In this document: in pieces, positions 1 to 6,281 of the stretch | Numbering within the stretch: position 1 is the first letter of the stretch | Layout of the letters: each line of letters starts with the position of its first letter | From: Anaerolineales bacterium | GTDB taxonomy: Bacteria; Chloroflexota; Anaerolineae; Anaerolineales; E44-bin32 | Reading direction: 5' to 3' | Length of the DNA: 6,622 bases | Assembly: GCA_023144145.1 (NCBI GenBank) | Contig: JAGLGG010000126.1 | Location: forward strand, 1 to 6,622 | Notes under the pieces: model-generated | What the model was told of the DNA's origin: nothing | The model's input: only the letters and a program-made list of their open reading frames with translations | Database searches by the model: none | Translations under genes and position numbers: made by a program

Positions 1-185
1 AATGCTTCATCAGTCCGATTGGTTTCAAGGAGTGCCAAACCAAGGCTCGTGAGAGCCTGTGAGTCGTCCGGGAATTCAGCTAAGGCTTTGCGGTAGAACT
101 CAATGGCGCGATCCCACTCCAAATCCCACGCAGCGGAATTTCCCAATCGCATTGATTCGTCAAATAAGTCTTGGCGTCCGGTCAT
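1..185 (-). CDS. TPR (tetratricopeptide repeat) protein, N-terminal part, runs off the window
   Basis: The first 61 residues of a longer protein are visible; the 3' end lies beyond base 1. The frame opens just after an in-frame TAA at 189-191, and ATG 183-185 is the first start after it. Residues 18-51 (AAWDLEWDRAIEFYRKALAE, then PDD, then ALTSLGLAL) fit the TPR pattern of W, L/A-I, Y, A and P positions. A second repeat seems to begin around residue 44 and continue out of the window. TPRs form helical scaffolds for protein-protein contacts, so the partner and function cannot be told from this piece. No good Shine-Dalgarno sequence precedes ATG 185. Met12 (base 152) is an alternative start, but the upstream residues look native because they lead smoothly into the repeat. 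The gene lies downstream of polA on the same strand across a gap of about 180 bases and has its own candidate promoter. TPR assignment is firm; function is unknown. Confidence 0.8.
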   Translation of the reverse strand, partial: MTGRQDLFDESMRLGNSAAWDLEWDRAIEFYRKALAEFPDDSQALTSLGLALLETNRTDEA

Positions 186-222
186 AATTTATACATCGTT
201 CATGATTGTGAAGAGCGTGGCG

Positions 223-231
223 AGTATAGCA
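223..231 (-). promoter_or_regulatory. Candidate extended -10 promoter for the TPR gene
   Basis: Read on the minus strand this is TGCTATACT: an extended -10 TG, one base, then TATACT (five of six matches to TATAAT). Transcription would begin near 216, giving a leader of about 30 bases before ATG 185. No convincing -35 hexamer lies 17 bases upstream (AGGCGA), which is tolerable for an extended -10 promoter. This is a motif match only. Confidence 0.4.
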
Positions 232-363
232 TATCTGCATTGTAGTCGCCTGTTCTTCTGCACTACGGTCCCCTTACTGTCAGATGACGGCCCCATTGAA
301 ATACTGGTGTAAATTTAGACACGCTCTATATTTCACAACACCATCCCTTGTCTTGAGATGCCT

Positions 364-3150
364 TCACTCAACCGGCTTCATCGCGGACCAATTTTTGCCT
401 GCTTTTGCATCGGTCTTGAGAGGGATCGATAGTTTAAAAGCTTTCTGCATAACCTTCTGTACTACTGCAGAAGTTTCTTGTAACTCACTCTTAGGGCACT
501 CTACAACCAATTCATCATGCACTTGGAGCAATAGTTTTGCACTTAGACCTGCTTTCTCAAGGGATTTCGGCAGCTGGAGCATGGCTAGTTTGATGATATC
601 AGCTGCCGTTCCTTGTATCGGAGCATTGATTGCCTCACGCTCGGCACGAGCACGCAAAGGTTCGGAAACCTTCGGAGCACCTTTAATGAGTTGCGGGAAG
701 TATCGCCTTCGACCTAACAACGTTTCTACGTATCCAGTTTCAGCAGCCGTTTCGCGCGTTTCATCCAGATAGCGTTTCACACCAGGGAATTGTTCAAAAT
801 AAGTGGTGACGAAATCCTCTGCCTCTGCCAGGGTAAGATTCGTCGTTCGAGATAACCCAAATGGACTCATCCCGTATATCAGGCCGAAATTCACCGCTTT
901 TGCCTTTCTTCTCATGTCGGAGTTGACCTTGTCGGCAGTCGTGCGGTAGATTGCAGCAGCGGTAGTGGTATGGATATCCTGATCTGCCTTGAAAGCATCG
1001 AGCATGGCCGTATCTTTTGCCATGTCTGCAACGATGCGTAGTTCGATTTGAGAGTAATCTACGCCCAGAAGCACATGGCCGCTTGCAGCGGTAAATGCCT
1101 TTCGTACCCTGCGACCCAACTCGGTCCGAATAGGGATGTTTTGAAGATTTGGACTGGAGGACGCTATCCTGCCAGTGACTGAACCGGTTTGATTATAAGA
1201 AGTATGCACGCGGCCGGTTTTAGGATTAACCTGGGTCTGGAGGGCATCTGCATAGGTGGATTTCAATTTCCCCAACTCACGTTGTTCAAGAATTAAGGGG
1301 ATGATATCGTGGTCATCTCTCAGGTTTTCTAGGACTGCAGCTGCAGTAGAGTAATGCCCTGAAGCGGTTTTTCTTGTTCTATCTGGAGGCGTGAGTCCAA
1401 GTTCATCAAACAAGACCTTGGACAGCTGCTGAGTAGATCTGATATTAAATTCATGGCCAACCATACCAAATATTGAAGCCGCGATTTTCTTCAATCTTCG
1501 GTCCAGTTCGGATGAGAATCCAGTAAGAAAATCTGTGTCCAATAGGATCCCGGCAATTTCCATTTCCGCCAGGATAGGTATCAGGGGCATTTCTAAATCC
1601 TGGAAGAGATCAAAGAGCGCCCTTTCTTTGAGCTCCTCTTCCAGTTCAGGCATTAGACTCAAACAAATTCTAGCGTCTGCTCCAGCGTAAGGAGCCACAT
1701 CACTTACACTCACTTCCGCCATAGAACGCTGATTTCTACCACGGCCGATGAGTTGCTCGATCTCTGTCATTTCGATACCGAGGCGAACCCAGGCAAGGTT
1801 TTTCAAACCCAGGCTTCGGGACCCAGGATCACTCAACCATTCAGCTATCATCGTATCAAAGGTTAGTGGGGTTGCACGGATCCCATTCCGGGCGAGCAGA
1901 ATGTAATCATATTTCAAGTTGTGACCGACTTTAGGAAGACGTTTATCGGTGAGTGGCTTTTCAAGCGCCTTAATGACCACATCAAGATCAAGTTGATCGC
2001 TCCCTGCGGTCTGAGAATAATGTCCTACAGGGATGTAGAAACCTTCTGAAGGTGACACAGCAAGCGATATCCCCACCAGGTCTGCCGTCATCGCATCTGT
2101 GCTTGTGGTCTCGACGTCAAACGCCAAGGCGGTGGCATGCTTAATTCGCGCCAGTAAGCGTTCCAACCCCCGAGCATCAGTAATTACCTCATCCGTGACG
2201 TCTTCGGCAACCGAGGTGCGAGCACGGCCCTTGAAAAGGTTCAGCTGAAGACCCCCCTCAGCTTTGTCGGCTCCTGGTATTCGGCTCAGGAGAGCGCGAA
2301 ACTCGAGTTCTCTGAATAATTCAACTACTTTATCTCGGTCATACTCTTGTGCCCGGCAAGTTTCCAAATTGAAATCCATGGGGATATCGGTGACAATTTC
2401 TGCAAGTTTCCGGCTGAGATATGCATCTTCGCGACCGTCTTCGAGTTTATTTCGAAAGCGTGTGGGGATCTCATCAAGATTTTTGTAAATCTCATCCAGA
2501 TTGCCATACTGATTAAGTAATGTCTCGGCCGTTTTCTTTCCAACGCCCCGGACCCCCGGAATGTTATCGCTGGCATCCCCTATTAGCGCTTTATAATCAA
2601 CAATTTGTGGTGCCTCAATGCCGAATTTTTCTTTCACTTCCTTGGGGCCATAATCGATGGCTTCTGAAAGTTTCTGACCCGCGAGTCGGATCGTGATGTG
2701 TTCTGTTGACAATTGTAGAAGATCACGGTCTCCAGTGAGGATAATTGCATGTGCCCCTTGCTCGGAAGCTTCCTTTGCTATCGCGCCCAGAACATCATCG
2801 GCCTCATATCCTTCTCGTTCGAAGATGGGAATCCCGAATGCATCAACAAGCTCCCGAATTCGTTCCAATTGAATTTTTAAGTCATCCGGCATTTTTTCGC
2901 GCGTCGCTTTGTACTCCGGGAAAAGGTCATCACGGAAGGTGCGACCGGTATCAAAAGATACAGCTAAGTATTCCGGTTGTTCTTCGGTGAGCAATCGCAG
3001 AAGAACAGAGGCAAAACCGTATACACCTGCAGTTGGTTCTCCTGCCTTGGTCGCAAAGCGGGAGCCTCCACCAGCTCCTGTAAGAGCAAAGTATGTGCGA
3101 TAGGCTAAAGCATGACCATCAATGAGGAAAAGACGAGGTCGGGAAGGCAT
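364..3150 (-). CDS. polA: DNA polymerase I (5'-3' exonuclease, 3'-5' proofreading exonuclease and polymerase)
   Basis: This 928-residue family A DNA polymerase is the same length as the E. coli enzyme. It fills gaps and removes primers in replication and repair in the cytoplasm. Residues 1-290 are the 5' nuclease: metal ligands at D11, D67, E116/D118/D119, D141/D143 and D192/D195, then a helix-hairpin-helix (GVRGVGKKTA, 200-209). Residues ~320-500 are the proofreading exonuclease with all ligands present: D345 and E347 in FDVETT, D415 in NLKYD, and Y488-x3-D492. The polymerase follows: motif A DYSQIELR (D698), motif B (R747, K751, F755, Y759) and motif C VHDE (D879/E880). Phe755 occupies the E. 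coli Phe762 position. I chose ATG 3150, not the in-frame ATG 3156, because GGAG at 3159-3162 is well spaced for 3150 and too close to 3156. The gene lies 135 bases after the receiver-fusion gene and has its own candidate promoter. Confidence 0.98.
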   Translation of the reverse strand: MPSRPRLFLIDGHALAYRTYFALTGAGGGSRFATKAGEPTAGVYGFASVLLRLLTEEQPEYLAVSFDTGRTFRDDLFPEYKATREKMPDDLKIQLERIRELVDAFGIPIFEREGYEADDVLGAIAKEASEQGAHAIILTGDRDLLQLSTEHITIRLAGQKLSEAIDYGPKEVKEKFGIEAPQIVDYKALIGDASDNIPGVRGVGKKTAETLLNQYGNLDEIYKNLDEIPTRFRNKLEDGREDAYLSRKLAEIVTDIPMDFNLETCRAQEYDRDKVVELFRELEFRALLSRIPGADKAEGGLQLNLFKGRARTSVAEDVTDEVITDARGLERLLARIKHATALAFDVETTSTDAMTADLVGISLAVSPSEGFYIPVGHYSQTAGSDQLDLDVVIKALEKPLTDKRLPKVGHNLKYDYILLARNGIRATPLTFDTMIAEWLSDPGSRSLGLKNLAWVRLGIEMTEIEQLIGRGRNQRSMAEVSVSDVAPYAGADARICLSLMPELEEELKERALFDLFQDLEMPLIPILAEMEIAGILLDTDFLTGFSSELDRRLKKIAASIFGMVGHEFNIRSTQQLSKVLFDELGLTPPDRTRKTASGHYSTAAAVLENLRDDHDIIPLILEQRELGKLKSTYADALQTQVNPKTGRVHTSYNQTGSVTGRIASSSPNLQNIPIRTELGRRVRKAFTAASGHVLLGVDYSQIELRIVADMAKDTAMLDAFKADQDIHTTTAAAIYRTTADKVNSDMRRKAKAVNFGLIYGMSPFGLSRTTNLTLAEAEDFVTTYFEQFPGVKRYLDETRETAAETGYVETLLGRRRYFPQLIKGAPKVSEPLRARAEREAINAPIQGTAADIIKLAMLQLPKSLEKAGLSAKLLLQVHDELVVECPKSELQETSAVVQKVMQKAFKLSIPLKTDAKAGKNWSAMKPVE

Positions 3151-3158
3151 CAACATTT

Positions 3159-3162
3159 CTCC
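3159..3162 (-). promoter_or_regulatory. polA ribosome binding site that decides the start
   Basis: GGAG on the minus strand ends eight bases before ATG 3150 but only two before the in-frame ATG 3156. It therefore favours a protein starting MPSRPRLFLIDG over one with two extra residues (Met-Leu). A stronger AGGAGGG at 3178-3184 lies further upstream and may fall at or outside the transcript start if the candidate promoter is correct. Confidence 0.6.
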
Positions 3163-3185
3163 ATGGAATCAAACGTACCCTCCTG

Positions 3186-3214
3186 ATTCTACCCTGCGCT
3201 GAAGGAGTTGATAA
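3186..3214 (-). promoter_or_regulatory. Candidate sigma-70-type promoter for polA
   Basis: On the minus strand, TTATCA (3214-3209; four of six matches to TTGACA) and TAGAAT (3191-3186; five of six to TATAAT) are separated by 17 bases. The predicted start is near 3179, leaving a leader of about 29 bases that contains the GGAG site. The -35 half also forms one arm of a weak inverted repeat (gttgat/atcaac, 3207-3232). This is a motif match only; polA could also be read through from upstream genes. Confidence 0.45.
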
Positions 3215-3285
3215 GGACAAAAAGCCATCAACGCGAAAGGTGGAGATGATATTCGGTGGGGTTATGAGATTGTAGAGAATAACCG

Positions 3286-4827
3286 TTAGGGTGAAGCAGT
3301 GGTGCTCTGATCAAGTCTGGCAGCGGATATGAAGGATTGAATGCGATCGTCCTCAATAGCATCACCTGCAACAAGCAGGTAGCGCGTCGCCCAAAACTGT
3401 CCAGTGGGAAGGTCATCTGAAAAACCTGGATTGGCGGCCAAAATCTGCTTTGATAGATCATTTGCGATTTGTTGAATCGCTTTGGAGGGAGCGGTGTCTG
3501 GAGAAAGATGTAATGTTAGCTGGAGGGATTCGCTTGATACTTGTACTTTTGTCGCATGCCATCCCCAGGCGATACAAAGGTCCTGTACCCAAGGTTCAAC
3601 TTTCTTTACGAGAGAATCGTCAAGTTGGTGGGAAGAGAGATTAGTAATTAGGACCGCAGAGAATGGTAAATGGAATCTAGCTTCATGTTGAATTTCACCA
3701 TCGCTAGTTCCACCCCTCACCGGCGCTTTGCCGATTTCTTCTTCAGAAAGAAAGGGTAGGGCTGAGGTTGGGGTCGGACGTTTGGGGAACCAATCCGTTG
3801 GGAGAGGGGGGAGTTCGGTTGCGACCGGTGTAGAGACAGCCACCTCTTCCAAAATGCTAATCGCTGGATCAGGCGGAGGGATATCCAATTCAGTAAGCTG
3901 GGGAAAATCCTCAACTGAAGCAGGAGATTGAGGGATCCAATCACTAGGAAGTGTTGAATCTTGTGGTTGAAGAGTGGGGACAGCTGCCCCTTCATCAAGA
4001 GCCTCTGGTTCCTGAGGTGGAAGTAGCTGAGGATCTTTGGTTAAGATCAGTTGACTGACATACTTCGCCTGGCGTCTGGCAATCGAGAAGGATTTTTCAG
4101 AATCATAAAGTAAGACCAGTTGGTACTGATCAACCAGGTGAAGTGCATAGAGAAGGTAATCCCCCTCTAAATCGTTTAGCCGGATAAAGCGAACGATTGA
4201 ATCCTTTGGAAGATCCTGCTCCTTATTGAGCAGCATGTGTGCGATGGTTTTCCCTTGATCCACCGTCAATTGCGACGACCGCGCCCAAAGGTTTGCACCG
4301 CGTAAAATAAGCAAAGCTTTTGCGGAGTGATGATCGTACAGACGAGTGAGGAAATCACAGGAACGCGCCGGGTCCATGAGCCATTGCGGATAACCAACTT
4401 CCACCACCTCAATCGATTTGCTCTGAGGTTTAGAAACCGGTGTGGAGCTTTTAGGAAGAACAGAAGGGGATTGAAGGGCGGTTTTGATAATCTGGGGTAA
4501 TTCAGGAAGGTAATAAGGTTTCTCAATAATTGCTTTAACATTCAATTCAACGAGCTGTTTCGACTGCGCAGCTTCGTCGTCAACGATGGCGATGACCACC
4601 AGATGTTTATCGTGCTTCAGTAAGTTACGGATTAAGTCTAAGCCATCCTGCTCTGGAAGCTCGAGGTCGATCATGGCGATTTGGGCTTTTGATTTTACAA
4701 GTAGTGGGAGTGCATTTCCAGCTGAATCACTGGGATAGGGCTTAAATTGACCAGTGCCTTCTAGCGTTTTCGCTGTAAGGTTACGATATTCCTCATCGGC
4801 GTCCACAATCAGAACTGGGATCGACAT
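3286..4827 (-). CDS. Receiver, roadblock-like and inactive IS200-type transposase domain fusion protein
   Basis: This is a 513-residue, probably cytoplasmic signalling protein. Residues 3-118 are a response-regulator receiver with Asp9, the phospho-acceptor Asp54 (MIDLELPEQDG) and Lys103-Pro104. The second acidic-pocket position is Ala10, and the usual Ser/Thr position is occupied by Ile81/Val82. Residues ~142-262 (LLILRGANLWARSS ... DYLLYALHLVDQYQLVLLYD) resemble a roadblock/LC7 domain, a fold found in small-GTPase regulators and adaptors. Residues ~263-380 are a Pro/Glu-rich linker with two LPxDWxP motifs. Residues 384-505 match the IS200/RAYT Y1-transposase pattern but lack the catalytic residues. 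There is no DNA-binding output domain of the usual type. The start is ATG 4827 because GAGGTG (4836-4841) sits eight bases upstream; an upstream TTG at 4851 would place that site inside the gene. The gene lies 65 bases after the lipoprotein gene, so co-transcription is possible. The receiver is firm, the other two domains are inferred, and the biological role is unknown. Confidence 0.85.
   Translation of the reverse strand: MSIPVLIVDADEEYRNLTAKTLEGTGQFKPYPSDSAGNALPLLVKSKAQIAMIDLELPEQDGLDLIRNLLKHDKHLVVIAIVDDEAAQSKQLVELNVKAIIEKPYYLPELPQIIKTALQSPSVLPKSSTPVSKPQSKSIEVVEVGYPQWLMDPARSCDFLTRLYDHHSAKALLILRGANLWARSSQLTVDQGKTIAHMLLNKEQDLPKDSIVRFIRLNDLEGDYLLYALHLVDQYQLVLLYDSEKSFSIARRQAKYVSQLILTKDPQLLPPQEPEALDEGAAVPTLQPQDSTLPSDWIPQSPASVEDFPQLTELDIPPPDPAISILEEVAVSTPVATELPPLPTDWFPKRPTPTSALPFLSEEEIGKAPVRGGTSDGEIQHEARFHLPFSAVLITNLSSHQLDDSLVKKVEPWVQDLCIAWGWHATKVQVSSESLQLTLHLSPDTAPSKAIQQIANDLSKQILAANPGFSDDLPTGQFWATRYLLVAGDAIEDDRIQSFISAARLDQSTTASP
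3313..3678 (-). other. Degenerate Y1 (IS200/RAYT-like) transposase domain inside the receiver fusion gene
   Basis: Residues 384-505 follow the Y1-transposase order: a beta strand FSAVLITNL; a helix ending in WGW (421-423); the strand where IS200 enzymes carry the HUH motif; APSKAIQQI (446-454), matching the family's SPSKIVQRLKG; FWATRYLLVAG (478-488), matching lWsrgYfvatvG; and RIQSFISAA, matching IRRYIENQ. In this alignment the two HUH histidines become Ser434 and Gln436, and the nucleophilic Tyr becomes Phe499. It should therefore be unable to cleave DNA. The alignment is from memory of the family consensus, not a computed one. The frame is intact, so this is a kept domain and not a decaying insertion. 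Confidence 0.65.
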
Positions 4828-4835
4828 TTTTGAAC

Positions 4836-4841
4836 CACCTC
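4836..4841 (-). promoter_or_regulatory. Ribosome binding site fixing the start of the receiver fusion protein
   Basis: GAGGTG on the minus strand is complementary to the 16S rRNA tail and lies eight bases before ATG 4827. It sits inside any reading frame begun at the upstream TTG (4851), which argues for the ATG. Confidence 0.65.
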
Positions 4842-4892
4842 TACCTAACAATAAAACGTATTCAATACTCCATTAGCAGATTGAAGATACCG

Positions 4893-5936
4893 TCATTGTG
4901 CCCATGTAATGAAATCAAAAGAGATTGAACCATTAATGGACTTTATGCGAAAGTACCCCATTCGTCCATCGTTGGTCCTGTAGCAAATGATGTCATTAAC
5001 GGATAGATCTTCAATTAGGATTGTTTCTGGATTATGTGTAAGTGGGTTACATTCCGTTAGAATTATGTCTGAACGATCAATATCTTTCTTTTCAACAACT
5101 GCGCCGATTGAAGGTGATATCGAATACTGACCGGATTCATCCTCTTCGAGCGCTACGTCGATGCCTTCTCCGGCTGAAGTTGAGCCGGAATCAAGATCGA
5201 GAGTCTCACCAACCGCAAGCGTAATAAATCCCTGGGCATGAATTAACGGACTTGGAATAAGGGTGCCAGTTGAAGGAGTGGTTTGGATCCTGGTTGGCGA
5301 TATGGCAGGGGTCACAATCAGTGTGGGGATTTGAGCTATGACGGCCCCGAGTGGTGATTCCACCATGATTTTCACCCAAAATGAGTGCTCACCATTTGGA
5401 CCGATGCCGAAAGAACGACCTGTGTCAGGTTGAAGCTTCCAGAAACTTTGGTATGCTCCAGCTAGCTCGGGAACGGTAAAATCAATCACTAGGTCTACTA
5501 ATTGGCCAGGAGCGACACTTGTTCCAAATTGGATGCGCTTGGGTGCATTCATCCGATCTCCACCAATGAAGACGAGCGAATACCCATTTGTCCAAGTGCA
5601 GGTTCCGATATTTCGGAGACGCCAAATCTTAACGAAACCATCCCCTAGATCCATCTGAGTGTTATCCCGGATTGTTATGTCTTCGATAAATTCAGCTTGA
5701 TTTAAACAATCAGATTCTTCTCGATGCGCGTCCCTTGTTTGTACGGCCTCAGCAATCAAGGTTGGCTCTGAAGTGACAGGGATAATTTCGAAGCCATCAT
5801 GCGCTGGTTGCGATGCAGTGGAAAGCATAGGTCCATTAGTAGAGTCAGCTGCAGTTAGGACCGCAATAGATTGGCAACCGATAAGCGCAAGGGAGAATAT
5901 TAATAAATAAACAAACGAAAGAAATTTCCGGCCCAT
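4893..5936 (-). CDS. Lipoprotein with NBR1-type Ig-like domain and a C-terminal beta module
   Basis: This 347-residue exported protein has a basic N-terminus (MGRK), a hydrophobic core and the lipobox LIGC, giving lipid attachment at Cys21. Residues ~77-192 match the NBR1-type Ig-like domain: WRLRNIGTCTWTNGYSLVF (105-123), APKRIQF, VAPGQLVDL (141-149), FWKLQPDTGRSFGIG (165-179) and FWVKIMV (186-192). Cys77 and Cys113 could form a disulfide. Residues ~194-232 are a Thr/Pro/Ile-rich linker. Residues ~236-345 form a separate beta-rich module running from LAVGETLDLDSGS to ICYRTNDGRMGYFRI and FDFITW; I recall similar ends on other Chloroflexota surface proteins but know no family name. The likely role is cell-surface binding; the ligand is unknown. 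I chose ATG 5936 because it gives a standard signal peptide and has GGAGGG at 5948-5953. Longer in-frame starts (5975, and TTG 6044) would place extra residues before it. Confidence 0.85.
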   Translation of the reverse strand: MGRKFLSFVYLLIFSLALIGCQSIAVLTAADSTNGPMLSTASQPAHDGFEIIPVTSEPTLIAEAVQTRDAHREESDCLNQAEFIEDITIRDNTQMDLGDGFVKIWRLRNIGTCTWTNGYSLVFIGGDRMNAPKRIQFGTSVAPGQLVDLVIDFTVPELAGAYQSFWKLQPDTGRSFGIGPNGEHSFWVKIMVESPLGAVIAQIPTLIVTPAISPTRIQTTPSTGTLIPSPLIHAQGFITLAVGETLDLDSGSTSAGEGIDVALEEDESGQYSISPSIGAVVEKKDIDRSDIILTECNPLTHNPETILIEDLSVNDIICYRTNDGRMGYFRIKSINGSISFDFITWAQ

Positions 5937-5947
5937 CCGTAGCCTAT

Positions 5948-5953
5948 CCCTCC
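5948..5953 (-). promoter_or_regulatory. Ribosome binding site for the lipoprotein gene
   Basis: GGAGGG on the minus strand lies 11 bases before ATG 5936. The spacing is slightly long, but the match is strong. The next in-frame ATG upstream (5975) has only GAGG 14 bases away. The site supports a protein starting directly with the signal peptide MGRKFLSF. Confidence 0.6.
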
Positions 5954-6027
5954 AGGGAAAGATAACTGTGCGCATGAGAAGGGATTCTACCTCAGATGTG
6001 AGCAAACCTATATCACCCATGATTCCC

Positions 6028-6046
6028 AATTGAAGGTGGGTCAATT
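6028..6046. repeat. Short perfect inverted repeat upstream of the lipoprotein gene
   Basis: aattga (6028-6033) and tcaatt (6041-6046) are perfect inverted arms around a seven-base centre, about 90 bases before the lipoprotein start. The size and symmetry would suit a dimeric repressor site. On the minus strand the repeat contains TTGACC, a good -35 match, but no matching -10 follows at normal spacing. The repeat itself is certain; a regulatory role is speculation. Confidence 0.3.
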
Positions 6047-6281
6047 ATGTAAACTCTTGGAGGTGCAAACCATCTTGGATTAATGGGATTTTATAAATCG
6101 TGCGCAGCGAGGGGACGAAGTTCAATCCGATTCCGGTGGTTAGAAAATTCGGTTCACTAAAAACAAGCCTACGTGTCATGATCGAGTGAAGGCGTGCTAA
6201 TGCACGTTGCTGAAGCACGTTGCCAGTCGCACTTACGGCATTATGGAGGAAAACTGCGATCAGAAGAAAATCAGGAAGAGA
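6045..6281 (-). other. Gap with an unannotated open frame (possible small gene or gene remnant)
   Basis: The stretch between the terminator and the lipoprotein gene holds one minus-strand frame open for 78 codons, bounded by TAA at 6282-6284 and TAA at 6045-6047. Possible starts are GTG 6218 (57 residues, beginning VLQQRALARLH) and ATG 6179 (44 residues, MTRRLVFSEPNF to HLQEFT). Neither has a recognisable Shine-Dalgarno sequence. I recognise no family. The frame could be a small protein, the tail of a decayed gene or chance. The plus strand offers only a frame of about 25 codons. The region also holds a small hairpin and a 9-base direct repeat (6193-6223) and an AT-rich TTTATAAA-type stretch near 6090-6097. 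Confidence 0.2.
6202..6223. repeat. 9-base direct repeat next to a small hairpin
   Basis: gcacgttgc occurs at 6202-6210 and again at 6215-6223, thirteen bases apart start to start. The first copy also closes a perfect 5-base stem with a 4-base loop (cgtgc, 6193-6197; gcacg, 6202-6206). Tandem sites spaced a little over one helical turn can bind cooperative regulators, but the distance to the lipoprotein start (over 250 bases) makes this weak. Confidence 0.3.

Noticed and set aside
103..312. 69-codon plus-strand open frame
   Set aside because: It is antisense to the TPR gene and to the intergenic region, with no Shine-Dalgarno support and no recognisable product.
284..772. 162-codon plus-strand open frame over the 3' end of polA
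   Set aside because: It lies almost wholly antisense to the conserved polymerase domain, whose motifs are all in frame on the other strand. Its product has no recognisable features and it is best explained as a shadow.
3151..3156. In-frame ATG two codons upstream as polA start
   Set aside because: The GGAG site is too close to it (two bases) and is well placed for ATG 3150.
3207..3232. Inverted repeat gttgat/atcaac overlapping the polA -35 region, considered as an operator
   Set aside because: Six-base arms 14 bases apart are expected by chance in a gap this size, and nothing else supports regulation.
3260..3284. Inverted repeat ggttat/ataacc just after the receiver-fusion stop, considered as a terminator
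   Set aside because: It has only six-base arms, a 13-base loop and no T run after it on the minus strand, so it is probably chance.
3286..4827. An active IS200/IS605 insertion sequence, because of the transposase-like domain
   Set aside because: The catalytic residues are missing, the domain is fused in frame to a receiver, and no subterminal hairpins or tnpB-like gene are present.
5937..6044. N-terminal extension of the lipoprotein to TTG 6044 or ATG 5975
   Set aside because: It would put up to 36 extra residues before a standard lipoprotein signal peptide, and the best ribosome binding site is directly before ATG 5936.
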